Assembly: GCA_965223165.1 (NCBI GenBank)
Contig: CBDCVQ010000001.1
Span: 159,089-223,088 of the forward strand
Reading direction: 5' to 3'
DNA: 64,000 nucleotides
Source: JABDMH01 sp965223165
GTDB taxonomy: Bacteria; Bacteroidota; Bacteroidia; Chitinophagales; Saprospiraceae
The notes beneath the pieces were generated by a model. The model was not told the origin of the DNA and did no database searches. It worked only from the letters and a program-made list of their open reading frames with translations. Positions 55,711 to 64,000 of this stretch are shown piece by piece; positions within the stretch are counted from its first letter, which is position 1, and each line of letters begins with the position of its first letter. A program made the position numbers and the translations under genes.

Positions 55711-56856
55711 CTAGTAAGCGTTTCGATAGATGGATTCTGCGTCGGCCAGCGACACCTCACGCACATTGTTCTTCAGCAGGCGTTGAATCTTGATCGCCTC
55801 TCTGGCCATATTGGGAATCTCTTCTTGTGCAATCTTGAGCTCGGACAATCTGGCTGGCAATTGGCAATCGGCTATGAGTATCCGCATCCGATCAATACCG
55901 TCTTGCGCCGTTGCCTCGGGCGTATCCTTTCGGTCGGCTCCCAGCGCCACCGCAATATCCGCATATCGCTCAGGGGCTGCCTCGACATTAAATTGGGATA
56001 CATAGGGCATGAGCAAGGCATTGGAAAGCCCGTGCGGGATATGAAATCTAGTACCCAGCGGGTACGACAATGCGTGGATGGCGGCTGTATTCACCGGCCC
56101 CAAGCACATGCCCCCATACATGCTCCCGAGGGCTACCTGGCATCGGGCCTCCAGGTCACTGCCATCGTCCACGGCCCGCTGGAGGTGCCGGCTTATCAGT
56201 GCAACGCCTTTCAGCGCAATCGTGTCAATCATGGGGTGGGCAAATCGATTGGCATACGCCTCCAGACAATGGGTCAGTGCATCAATGCCTGTAGCCGCCG
56301 TGATCTCGGGGGGCAAGGTGCAGGTGAGTACCGGATCAATATACACCGCATCCGGCAGTAAAAAGGGGCTGATCACCGCCTTTTTGGACTCATCCTCGTC
56401 GTCCACAAAAATGGCATTGGGCGACATCTCACTGCCTGTACCCGATGTAGTGGGAATACAGATCAACGGAGTGTCTCTTTGCTGCAGGCGGCCAATGCCG
56501 ACGACCTCATGGGTCTCCTGCGTGTTATGCAATTGGGCCGCCACCAATTTGGCGACATCAAGCACACTCCCACCACCAATACCCACCACACAATCCGGGG
56601 CAAAGGATCGAGCTTTTGCCAACGACCGCTCGAAGTCAGCCAGGCTGGGTTCTCCTTCGATTTCGAGGTCGACCTCGATCTGCCTTTGTTGCGATTCCCA
56701 TTCCTGGATCTGAGGCGATAGCAGTTCAAGCAACGGGGCTATCGTCAGCAAGTAAATCCGAGTATAGCCCTGCGACGTCAAATGCCGGCTGAGGGACTGC
56801 ACACAATGCGGACCAAAAGCCACCTGTGGTGGATTCTGGATGGTTACTTCTCTCAT
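55711..56856 (-). CDS. Iron-containing alcohol dehydrogenase
   Basis: The 381-aa protein has the NAD(P) stretch GIGGGSVLDVAK and the motif DALTHCLEAYANRFAHPM, then AIHALSYPLGTRFHIPHGLSNALLMPYV with the Asp/His iron ligands. The length and motifs match group III Fe-ADHs. It would oxidise or reduce a short sugar-derived aldehyde or hydroxy acid, such as lactaldehyde or tartronate semialdehyde; the choice is inference. It starts 6 bp after the sulfatase stop, so it is co-transcribed. Confidence 0.92.
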   Translation of the reverse strand: MREVTIQNPPQVAFGPHCVQSLSRHLTSQGYTRIYLLTIAPLLELLSPQIQEWESQQRQIEVDLEIEGEPSLADFERSLAKARSFAPDCVVGIGGGSVLDVAKLVAAQLHNTQETHEVVGIGRLQQRDTPLICIPTTSGTGSEMSPNAIFVDDEDESKKAVISPFLLPDAVYIDPVLTCTLPPEITAATGIDALTHCLEAYANRFAHPMIDTIALKGVALISRHLQRAVDDGSDLEARCQVALGSMYGGMCLGPVNTAAIHALSYPLGTRFHIPHGLSNALLMPYVSQFNVEAAPERYADIAVALGADRKDTPEATAQDGIDRMRILIADCQLPARLSELKIAQEEIPNMAREAIKIQRLLKNNVREVSLADAESIYRNAY

Positions 56857-56862
56857 GATGCT

Positions 56863-58284
56863 TTATTCCTTCGATTCCTCAAATCGCCAGTCTTGTTTAG
56901 TGGCGTTGAATCGGTCATTCAAGGTCATCATCTCGGCGCCCACCTCGCGCTGCCACTGGTGCAGATCGGCCCGCAGCTCCTTGGCCAGCGCTGGCATCTC
57001 ATCCGAGAGATCTATACTTTCGCCAATGTCGTCGGCGATGTGGAAAAGCTCCACCGCCTTTCCCTGGCCCGTCATGGTTGGCTCAAACCACTCAATAAGT
57101 TTGTAACCACCCTTGTGAATAGCGGCGGCAGGCTTATAACCCAAGTGATGATAGTGGGGATAGTGAAATGCGATATAGCTGCGATCGAGGCCGGACTGAT
57201 CTCGGAGTACGCCGACCAGGCTCTTGCCGTCCAGCGGCTCCTTGCTCTGGTACCCGACGATCTCGGCCAGCGTGGGGAAGAAATCGTCTGAAAGGACATA
57301 CTCCGCGGACACACTTCCTGCAGTGGTCACTCCCGGCCATTTGATCGCCAAGGGCACCCGGATTCCGCCGTCAAAAATCATGGCTTTGCCACCTCGCAGC
57401 GGGGCTTGATCTTGCAATTGTTCAAAGCCGCCATTGTCCGAATAGAAGATCACCAAAGTGCGATCATCAATGTCGTGCTCAGCCAATTTGTCCAGGATCT
57501 GTCCGATGCCATCGTCCATACGTTCAATCATCGCGCCCATGATGGGATTGTTGATCAGCAACTCCGATCCAGGCTTGGCCTCGTATTTGGCGATCAACTC
57601 CGCCTTTTCCATCAGCGGCCGATGTACGGCATGGTAGGAGGTGTAGAGAAAAAATGGCTTCGCGTGATGGCGGTCCAGAAAATCCAAGGATCGCTTCGTG
57701 ATCTCGATGGTGTGATGTGCGTCGTCCTCCGGATCGGCTTCTGGGGGTGGCTTGACCGTGGTCAGGATCTCCTCAAATCCCTGTGACTCGGGATCCCCCG
57801 GCCGGCCGGGCTCGTAGTTTTTGTCCACGTTGAGATGCCACTTGCCAAAATGTCCCGTGCGATACCCCTTTTCCTTGAGCATCTCGGCCAAGGTCACTTC
57901 CTTCAGGGCCAGACCTGGTATTTCGCCAGCGCGATTTAGCCGAGCATGTGGATAAGGACTGCCTGGAATGTAGTCGGTGATGCCCAACCTGGCCGGATTC
58001 TTCCCGGTCATGATGCTGGCCCGGGTGGGGGAGCACACGGGATTGGCCGAAAAGGCCTGGGTAAAATGCATGCCTTCGCGAGCGATCCGATCAATATTAG
58101 GTGTCTCGTAATAGGTGGTCCCGTGGTAACCTACCTGGTTCCAACCCAGATCGTCGGCCAGAATAAATACGACATTGGGTGGAGTATCTACGGACTGAGT
58201 GCCACCATCCGTCGGTCGGTTTGCACACGACAACCAGCACGAGGCAATTCCTACCCAAAAGAACCAGCGTACATTATTTAACAT
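56863..58284 (-). CDS. Type I sulfatase, lipoprotein
   Basis: The 473-aa enzyme has a lipobox (ASCWLSCANRP). The N-terminal NVVFILADDLGWNQVGYHG carries metal ligands, and CSPTRASIMTGK is the formylglycine motif C-x-P-x-R, so it depends on a maturase (not in this window). DNGGFEQL and GGKAMIFDGGIRVP are also typical. It belongs to the S1 family (arylsulfatase A-like) and removes sulfate from carbohydrates at the cell surface or periplasm. It shows that the imported glycan is sulfated. Confidence 0.93.
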   Translation of the reverse strand: MLNNVRWFFWVGIASCWLSCANRPTDGGTQSVDTPPNVVFILADDLGWNQVGYHGTTYYETPNIDRIAREGMHFTQAFSANPVCSPTRASIMTGKNPARLGITDYIPGSPYPHARLNRAGEIPGLALKEVTLAEMLKEKGYRTGHFGKWHLNVDKNYEPGRPGDPESQGFEEILTTVKPPPEADPEDDAHHTIEITKRSLDFLDRHHAKPFFLYTSYHAVHRPLMEKAELIAKYEAKPGSELLINNPIMGAMIERMDDGIGQILDKLAEHDIDDRTLVIFYSDNGGFEQLQDQAPLRGGKAMIFDGGIRVPLAIKWPGVTTAGSVSAEYVLSDDFFPTLAEIVGYQSKEPLDGKSLVGVLRDQSGLDRSYIAFHYPHYHHLGYKPAAAIHKGGYKLIEWFEPTMTGQGKAVELFHIADDIGESIDLSDEMPALAKELRADLHQWQREVGAEMMTLNDRFNATKQDWRFEESKE

Positions 58285-58388
58285 ATCAAGCTCGAATTAT
58301 CAGCGCTATTCCCAGACCAGTGACGCGCTTGGCTGCCGAGCCGAGGCGCCGGCAGCCCGTCCTTACGCCATTACTACGGCTGTTCGTT

Positions 58389-61175
58389 TCAGAGAGACCA
58401 TTTCAAGCCCAGGCTGTAGGTAGTGCCACTCAGTCCATGTTCAATGGCACGTGTCGTCACGCCCAGGTAATTATACCGATCCTCATTAAAGATATTATTG
58501 ATTTCTCCAAATAGGTCGATGCCCTTGCCCACACGGTAGCTACCGGAAAAGTCCCATTGCTGATAGCTATCCCGCCACTCGTCCTCATCGGCTGATCCGC
58601 CGACCTCCTCAATAAATTTACCACTGAAATTGGCTGCTAGGCGAAGGTTCAGGCCGGCTTTCTCATAATTGATCGCCAGGTTGCTGACGTTTGCCATCTG
58701 ATTGGGTAGTACATCAATATCATCACGATCGATGTCTGGTCCCAAGTCAATATTACTGGCATTGGTATAGGTGTAGTTGGCATAGATACCAAAGCCGGAA
58801 AGAAATCCAGGCAAAAAGGTAAACTGCTGCTGCCAGCTAATTTCGAATCCGAGCAAATCTGCCCCATCTCCATTGAGCGGCTCCTCGATTTCGAAACCAT
58901 CAAATTCTCCTCCGCTCTGCTCGTATTTCGAGGAAAAGACGAAGTCGTCCATTTTCTTGAAAAATATCCCGCCGGAAATAATCCCAATGCCTTGGAAGAA
59001 ATGCTCGGCGAGCAGGTCGTAATTCAAGGACGTCGCCGGAATGAGATCACCATTACCGCGTACAATCTCCTCACCATCCAAATCCGTGATCGAGTAAGGC
59101 ACCTGATCAAAGAAGTTTGGCTGGGCGAGGCCTTTGCTCAAAGCCACTCGGAGGTTGGTATTGGGACTCGCTCGATAGCGAAACTGCAAATTAGGAAACA
59201 ACTTCTCGTACGTTTGCTCGGCAAGCATCGGCGTCGAACTGACAAACTCTCCGTCATCTAAAACCAATTGATTTCCGCGATACTCCGTATTGGTAAATTC
59301 CGCTCGGAGGCCTCCCAAAATCAAGAGATCTCCAAAGTTTTGGGTAGCCATCAGATAGACGCCCGAAATCGTTTCCTGCCCGTCATAGGACTCCCCCAGA
59401 TTGACATCTATGCGCTCTTCGGCAACGAACCCATTGCTGCCCTGATTGGCATTGAAGAAGTTTCTGAATGCGTCCCGATCCAACTCGCGACCCAACACGT
59501 AGCTATCGTGTATCGTATTTAATTCATTGGAGACCTCAAACTGGCTTAAGGTGAGATCGTTGTCTCCCTTCCACTTCCAACGGCTTCGGATGTCTGCCCG
59601 ATCCTTATCGTTGGTACGTAGCTTTCCGCCAAACTTAAATATCCCGCCGTCATCGCTCAGATTAAAAGGGAGCTCGAAATTCAGCGCCGCGGTGAATAGC
59701 TGATTGGTGGTATTTTCGATTTTGAAATCTGTCTGGTCAAATTCATACTCCGACCCATCGTTGATATTAATACCGTTGGTGACCGCCCACTGTGGCGACT
59801 TCGAATCCAGTTCGCTCAAGCTCAAATTGACTTTCTTCAATTGAAACTCGGGTTTTAACTGACCGTCGTCTTTCTTTGTCGAAGCGCTGCTGATAGCAAA
59901 ATTGTAATCCATGCGCAATTTGCCCAGTAGGTGATCACCGCGCAGGCTGAAGGCGGTGACATCCTGCTCCTCCAGACGATCATGGAGGTGCTTGATAATT
60001 CGCATTTCTTCGATTTCTGTTCTGGAAATGTAATCGCCCCTGTCCACGCGCATACGCATCAGTTCTCGGTCTTGGTCGTCCCAGCGCTTGTTGTACATCG
60101 CACTGAATCCGATACTGCTATTGTCGTTAAATCGGTACTCCAATTGGCTGGACACCCCAAGACGATCTCTGATATTGGCGGAGCGCTGGATCTCCACTTC
60201 GCGTAGCGCAAAAGGAATCTCCTCGCCGGATTGCAGGTCTCGGCTACCCCAGCGTGCTTCATTGTTGTGACGCTCCCGATTGGTGCGACGAAAGTTGGCG
60301 TTGACACTGATGCCCAAGTTCTGCTTTTTGCCGAGGCGGTCGGCGTAGTTGATCAAGGATCGAAATCCCGGACTCGAAGACGTTGTGTTAGTGCTTCCAC
60401 CCACCATCACCTTAAATTGCCGGCCACCCACGTCAAATGCATTTCGCGTCTTCAGGTTGACCGAGCCACCGATGGCATTGCCATCCATATCTGGCGTGAC
60501 GACCTTGGTCACCTCGATGCCCGCCAATTGTCCGGCGGAGATGACGTCCAGTTCAACGACGCGCGCTTCCCCGTTGGAGACAGCAATTTGCTCGCCATTC
60601 ACCGTGACATTGGTCAAATTAGGCGCAGTGCCACGCAGGGCTATGAAACGTCCTTCGCCCATGTCACGTTGGATGGTCACACCAGGAACTCGCTGCAAAA
60701 CCTCGGCGGTGTTCAGGTCGGGAAATCGCTCTATTTGCTCTTCCGATACAACATTCTTGATGTTAACGGCTTCTTTTTGGGTATTCAGCGCTTTGGATTG
60801 GCCAAATCGTTGCCCCTTGACGACGACCTCACGCAGGATCTCAAAGCTGGCGGACATAGTCACATCATGACTGACCTGGCTTTGTCCGGATGCAATCTCG
60901 ATCTCTTCGCGATAGGCGTCGTATCCCAGGTACGTCACGGTCACCGTGTAGGTACCGGGCTTCACATCTACCAGTGTGTAAGAACCATCGTTATCCGTGA
61001 CATCATTGTAGGCAGTACCCTCCAGCGATATGTGGGCACCGGGCAGGTAGCCATTGGGCGTGCCATCGGTCACCTTTCCTGTCAGTACAGTGTTTTGAGC
61101 GGATGCCCCCACCGCCATAAAGAATATGCTGAGGAGCAGCAACAGGCCGGAGGGGCTCTTGGTAAATAGTTTCAT
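58389..61175 (-). CDS. TonB-dependent receptor with carboxypeptidase-like N-domain
   Basis: The 928-aa protein has a signal peptide (FFMAVGASAQ), a CarboxypepD_reg-like domain (about 30-115, VLTGKVTDGTPNGYLPGAH...GSYTLVDVKPGTYTV), a plug (125-235, EVLQRVPGVTIQRDMGEGRF, VTKVVTPDMDGNAIGGSVNL) and a 22-strand barrel ending GTTYSLGLKWSL. The plug signature resembles the proteobacterial carbohydrate-type receptors. There is no SusD-like partner next to it. It would carry glycan fragments across the outer membrane. It starts 48 bp after the LacI gene stop and is followed after 104 bp by the sulfatase. Confidence 0.95.
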   Translation of the reverse strand: MKLFTKSPSGLLLLLSIFFMAVGASAQNTVLTGKVTDGTPNGYLPGAHISLEGTAYNDVTDNDGSYTLVDVKPGTYTVTVTYLGYDAYREEIEIASGQSQVSHDVTMSASFEILREVVVKGQRFGQSKALNTQKEAVNIKNVVSEEQIERFPDLNTAEVLQRVPGVTIQRDMGEGRFIALRGTAPNLTNVTVNGEQIAVSNGEARVVELDVISAGQLAGIEVTKVVTPDMDGNAIGGSVNLKTRNAFDVGGRQFKVMVGGSTNTTSSSPGFRSLINYADRLGKKQNLGISVNANFRRTNRERHNNEARWGSRDLQSGEEIPFALREVEIQRSANIRDRLGVSSQLEYRFNDNSSIGFSAMYNKRWDDQDRELMRMRVDRGDYISRTEIEEMRIIKHLHDRLEEQDVTAFSLRGDHLLGKLRMDYNFAISSASTKKDDGQLKPEFQLKKVNLSLSELDSKSPQWAVTNGININDGSEYEFDQTDFKIENTTNQLFTAALNFELPFNLSDDGGIFKFGGKLRTNDKDRADIRSRWKWKGDNDLTLSQFEVSNELNTIHDSYVLGRELDRDAFRNFFNANQGSNGFVAEERIDVNLGESYDGQETISGVYLMATQNFGDLLILGGLRAEFTNTEYRGNQLVLDDGEFVSSTPMLAEQTYEKLFPNLQFRYRASPNTNLRVALSKGLAQPNFFDQVPYSITDLDGEEIVRGNGDLIPATSLNYDLLAEHFFQGIGIISGGIFFKKMDDFVFSSKYEQSGGEFDGFEIEEPLNGDGADLLGFEISWQQQFTFLPGFLSGFGIYANYTYTNASNIDLGPDIDRDDIDVLPNQMANVSNLAINYEKAGLNLRLAANFSGKFIEEVGGSADEDEWRDSYQQWDFSGSYRVGKGIDLFGEINNIFNEDRYNYLGVTTRAIEHGLSGTTYSLGLKWSL

Positions 61176-61223
61176 GATAAATTGTTTGAATGTCTGCTTA
61201 ATTGGAATTAGATGATTGAGGTA

Positions 61224-62231
61224 TCAGGAAGTCGATCCGCAGGATTTGCGCACGATTAATTTGGTGTCTAATGTAACTTTGACCTTGGGGCGATTGGGTT
61301 CTAATATTCGCTCAATGAGCAGGTCGGTCGCACGTCTACCGATCTCATAACCATCCTGACGGACGGCCGTCAGCGGGGGATTGAGTGATGCCGACCAATA
61401 CATGTCGTCAAATCCGACGATGGCAATATCTTTGGGGATGTTCAGATGCATGCTGTGAATCGTCTGCAGGGCTCCCAAGGTGAGGAGATTATTACCCGTA
61501 AATATCGCGGAGGGGGGTTGCGGCGATGCCAGCAATTGGGCAGAGAGTTGTAGCCCACTTTCGTAGTTGGATTCGCGATTGAGGATGAGGTCCGGGTCGA
61601 TGGGCAACTGATGCTCGGCCAGCGCCCGCTTGTAGCCTCGGATCCGGGCCTGGGTGGTCGGGATCTGCCTCTTGCCACCGATGTGCGCAATTCGACGGTG
61701 TCCGAGCAAGATGAGGTGCTTGACCGCCTCGTAGGCTCCTTCTTCGTTGTTCACCTGTACGACATCAACCTCCTCGGTGGACAGTCCTCGATCTACGCAG
61801 ACGATCTGATAGCCCGATCGGATTAGCTCCACTACTTTCTCATCTTCGTCATGTACGGGTGCCACGATAAATCCGTTGACCGCCTCCGACTTGAGGATAT
61901 CAATGTACATCTTGGCACGCTCCTCATTTTGCGAGAAATTGCCGATGATCACCGAGTAGCTGCGCCGATAGGCAGATGCCTCTATGCCTTTGATCATCTC
62001 TACGTAAAAGGGGTTCTGAATATCGGGAAGGACCAGGCCGATCAATTTGCTTTCTCGACTGCTGGATCGCAGTCGCTGTGCCACCCTGCTAGGTCGATAG
62101 TTGAGGGTATCGATCACCTTTTGCACTCGCAATCTCGTCTCATCGGTCACCTTGGCATCGTGGTTGATGACCCGCGAAACGGTGGCGGTGGAGACACCGG
62201 CCTGTCTGGCGACCTCACGCAGGCTGGACAT
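61224..62231 (-). CDS. LacI-family transcription regulator
   Basis: The 335-aa protein has the HTH at 4-24 (LREVARQAGVSTATVSRVIN), a hinge (NYRPSRVAQRLR) that contacts the centre of the operator, and a periplasmic-binding-protein-like effector domain (LIGLVLPDIQNPFYVEMIKG). It is the first gene of the minus-strand locus. Two perfect 14-bp palindromes lie 30 and 96 bp upstream of its start, so it probably represses itself and the following genes until an inducer, presumably a sugar acid or a derivative of it, binds. Confidence 0.95.
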   Translation of the reverse strand: MSSLREVARQAGVSTATVSRVINHDAKVTDETRLRVQKVIDTLNYRPSRVAQRLRSSSRESKLIGLVLPDIQNPFYVEMIKGIEASAYRRSYSVIIGNFSQNEERAKMYIDILKSEAVNGFIVAPVHDEDEKVVELIRSGYQIVCVDRGLSTEEVDVVQVNNEEGAYEAVKHLILLGHRRIAHIGGKRQIPTTQARIRGYKRALAEHQLPIDPDLILNRESNYESGLQLSAQLLASPQPPSAIFTGNNLLTLGALQTIHSMHLNIPKDIAIVGFDDMYWSASLNPPLTAVRQDGYEIGRRATDLLIERILEPNRPKVKVTLDTKLIVRKSCGSTS

Positions 62232-62259
62232 AAAGACGGAGTTGGTCAGTCTTCGAAAA

Positions 62260-62277
62260 AATGTAAACGTTTACATT
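62260..62277. promoter_or_regulatory. LacI-type operator O1
   Basis: AATGTAAACGTTTACATT is an 18-bp perfect palindrome with the central CG typical of LacI-family sites. It lies just upstream of the LacI gene start. Confidence 0.8.
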
Positions 62278-62326
62278 TAATACTGTAATGAAGTGTAGGC
62301 TGCTATATACAAGTATTGACATTATC

Positions 62327-62342
62327 ATGTAAACGTTTACAT
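62327..62342. promoter_or_regulatory. LacI-type operator O2
   Basis: ATGTAAACGTTTACAT repeats the core of O1; the centres are 66 bp apart, a distance that would allow a repression loop between two dimers or a tetramer. It is nearly adjacent to the start of the repeat array to the right. Confidence 0.8.
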
Positions 62343-62397
62343 CATAAATGTAACCAAATTTGGCCTGATCGCCAAACGATATTTGGGCAAATGGCGA

Positions 62398-63110
62398 CAC
62401 CGGCGAATAGTACAGAGCCGGCGATATGTGCCAGAGCCGGCGAAAAACAAACCCGGCGAGGTGCACCAGAGCCAGAGCCGGCGATAGGCCACAAAGCCGG
62501 CGAAGGGCACCAAAACCCGGCGAAAGAGGATTCGCCTCTCGCCTTGCTAGCAAACACCGACAGCGCGGATTCCTCTATCCGCGATCTGATGCAAAAAAAC
62601 AAACCGGCGATATGTGCCAGAGCCGGCGATAGGCACCACAGAGCCGGCGAAAAACAAAGCCGGCGAAAGAGGATTCGCCTCTCACATTGCCCAACAAACA
62701 CCGACAGTGCGGATGCCTTTATCCGCGATCTGATGCAAAAAAACAAACCGGCGATATGTGCCAGAGCCGGCGATAGGCACCACAGAGCCGGCGAAAAACA
62801 AAGCCGGCGAAAGAGGATTCGCCTCCCGCCTTACCATCCACGCGACGATACCGCGGATTCCTTTATCCGCGATCTGATGCAAAGACAAGCCGGAGATAGG
62901 CGCCAGAGGTCGGCGATATGTGCCAGAGCCGGCGAAGGGCACCAAAACCCGGCGAAAGAGGATTCGCCTCTCGCCTTGCTAACAAACAGCGACAGCGCGG
63001 ATGCCTCTATCCGCGGGTCAGGGAACAAAAACCGGCGAAAGAGCATTCGCCTCTCACATTGCCCAACAAACACCGACAGTGCGGATGCCTTTATCCGCGA
63101 TCTGGCCTCT
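62398..63110. repeat. REP-like array upstream of the RAYT gene
   Basis: Five units of about 143 bp (starts near 62604, 62748 and 62890 give periods of 144 and 142) carry a run of CCGGCGATANGTGCCAGA motifs, hairpin 1 GGCGAA-AGAGGA-TTCGCC, a spacer, hairpin 2 GCGGAT-N6-ATCCGC, and the tail GATCTGATGCAAAAA. The two stems of each unit differ little between copies, while spacers vary. It flanks the Y1 transposase gene on its left. Confidence 0.88.
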
Positions 63111-63155
63111 TTTTCGGTTGATCAGTATATTGTAGTATCCAACACCATCGAACAC

Positions 63156-63716
63156 ATGCGGAGAATACATATCCCCCGGGCCGCCTATTTGGTGACCACA
63201 AATCCGATTAACCGGATTTCTTACTTCGAGGAAGATGCCCTCGCGATGATCCTGCAAGAAACCATCTTTCAATCTTGTGCAATAAAGGGTGCCGTTGCTA
63301 TTGCCTTCAAAATCAATCCAGATCATCTGCATCTGATCGTGCAGGTGGGCGAGAAATGCAATATTTCAAACGTAATGCAGTCGATTAAACGGATGAGCTC
63401 GATCAACATCAACCAAGTATTGGATTATGGCAGAGAAGGAAGTCATTATCTGACGCGGCGATGGCATGGTGAACTCCTCGTATCGTTGAAGCGTTTCCTT
63501 GAACGATACGGCCCTCGGAACCTTCACGAGTACCCTCTTTTCCGCTGGCAGCCCAGTTTCCATGATCGCTTGATCCGGACAAAAGATGACCTAAACCGGA
63601 CGATCGAATATCTACGGATTCAGCACATTAAACATAAGCTCAATCACAACAAGTGGCTATATGTCTGCGATGTTCCACCAGTTGAGATGGTGTTCGTGGG
63701 AGAAAAGAGTCAGTAG
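63156..63716 (+). CDS. RAYT (REP-associated Y1 tyrosine transposase)
   Basis: From ATG 63156 the protein is 186 aa; the frame is open back to 62316 only through the repeats. It is a Y1_Tnp-type transposase of the IS200/IS605 superfamily: the metal motif H-x-H is in NPDHLHLIVQ, and the catalytic Tyr is in the helix IEYLRIQHIKH. There are no IS ends around it and it sits in the midst of palindromic repeats, as RAYT proteins do. Known RAYTs bind and cleave such palindromes as single-stranded DNA. The enzyme may have spread or maintained these arrays. Confidence 0.88.
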   Translation: MRRIHIPRAAYLVTTNPINRISYFEEDALAMILQETIFQSCAIKGAVAIAFKINPDHLHLIVQVGEKCNISNVMQSIKRMSSININQVLDYGREGSHYLTRRWHGELLVSLKRFLERYGPRNLHEYPLFRWQPSFHDRLIRTKDDLNRTIEYLRIQHIKHKLNHNKWLYVCDVPPVEMVFVGEKSQ

Positions 63717-63751
63717 CATGTGATCTACCATAATTGATGAATCAACCCCAA

Positions 63752-64000
63752 GGCCGGCGAAAAAGGATTCGCCTCTCGCCTTGCCATCCACGCGACGATA
63801 CTGCGGATTCCTCTATCCGCGATCTGATGCAAAAACCAAACCGGCGATAGGCGCCACAGAGCCGGCGATAGGCCACAAAACCGGCGAAAAGGATTCGCCT
63901 CTCTCCTTGCCCAACAGTCACCGACAGCGCGGATTCCTCTATCCGCGGTCAGGGAACAGAGCCGGCGAAAAAGGATTCGCCTCTCTCCTTGCCACCAACA
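63752..64000. repeat. REP-like array downstream of the RAYT gene
   Basis: Two full units and a third partial unit of the same kind as on the left (hairpins GGCGAA..TTCGCC and GCGGAT..ATCCGC, tail GATCTGATGCAAAAA) continue to the right edge of the window. Confidence 0.88.

Noticed and set aside
58389..61175. SusC/SusD pair
   Set aside because: The receptor lacks the SusC signature of the Bacteroidota glycan pair by eye, and no SusD-like lipoprotein follows it.
62316..63155. N-terminal extension of the RAYT protein
   Set aside because: The extra 280 codons are the translated REP-like units; the conserved Y1 domain begins at the ATG at 63156.

Overview
The window looks like a chromosome piece of a Bacteroidota bacterium of about 50% GC. 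The signs are a TonB-dependent receptor with a carboxypeptidase-like N-terminal domain, a LytS/LytTR two-component pair, many lipoproteins with short N-terminal lipoboxes, few visible Shine-Dalgarno sequences, and one textbook Bacteroidota promoter (TTTG, 20-bp spacer, TAGGTTTG at 9298-9329). I cannot name a genus. No rRNA and no cas genes are visible.

Layout. 0-9 kb (minus strand): the start of an unidentified gene at the left edge; a 952-aa protein joining a trypsin-like and a subtilisin-like protease; an alpha/beta hydrolase frameshifted in a G8 run; a small membrane protein; and the RNA-repair pair Pnkp/Hen1. 9.3-10 kb: a promoter plus terminator bounding a ~135-nt candidate small RNA, then tRNA-Tyr, a second tRNA with a GAA anticodon, and decaying tRNA-like sequence. 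10-13.5 kb: a tyrosinase fused to a von Willebrand A domain, then a relic of an S41 peptidase gene whose intact relative lies at 28.8 kb. 13.6-23.6 kb: a LytTR regulator and sensor, divergent from a family of secreted serine hydrolases (beta-lactamase fold, alone or fused to a propeller, TPRs or an esterase), of which one is frameshifted and one decayed.

23.7-28.4 kb: a SIR2-like protein, a coiled-coil/beta-barrel envelope protein and a 69-aa protein form a probable operon. The middle gene is split by a 1547-bp IS3-type element with a 5-bp target duplication; removing the element restores a 572-aa frame. 28.8-35.6 kb: S41 peptidase, two lipoproteins, a Doc-type toxin-antitoxin pair, ferrochelatase (hemH) and DNA polymerase III delta (holA). 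35.6-40.4 kb: two minisatellite-like arrays with 300-bp and 348-bp higher-order duplications around a PhoD-like phosphatase, then an XRE regulator.

40.5-62.3 kb is one unbroken minus-strand locus led by a LacI regulator with two copies of a perfect palindrome (TGTAAACGTTTACA) upstream. It continues with a TonB-dependent receptor, sulfatase, iron alcohol dehydrogenase, DapA-family aldolase/lyase, PdxA2, four-carbon acid sugar kinase, SSS symporter, BNR-repeat protein, bicupin, two LamG/propeller proteins, a parallel beta-helix lipoprotein and an exported HpcH-family protein. I read it as a SusD-less utilisation locus for a sulfated, acid-sugar-containing glycan: extracellular cleavage and desulfation, import, then kinase and PdxA2 converting a four-carbon sugar acid to DHAP. 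The exact substrate is inference.

62.4-64 kb: a RAYT-type Y1 transposase sits inside an array of ~143-bp units made of two palindromes. Similar palindromes occur in the 38-40 kb array and at 36.6 kb, which suggests that one RAYT/REP-like system seeded several repeat regions in this window.
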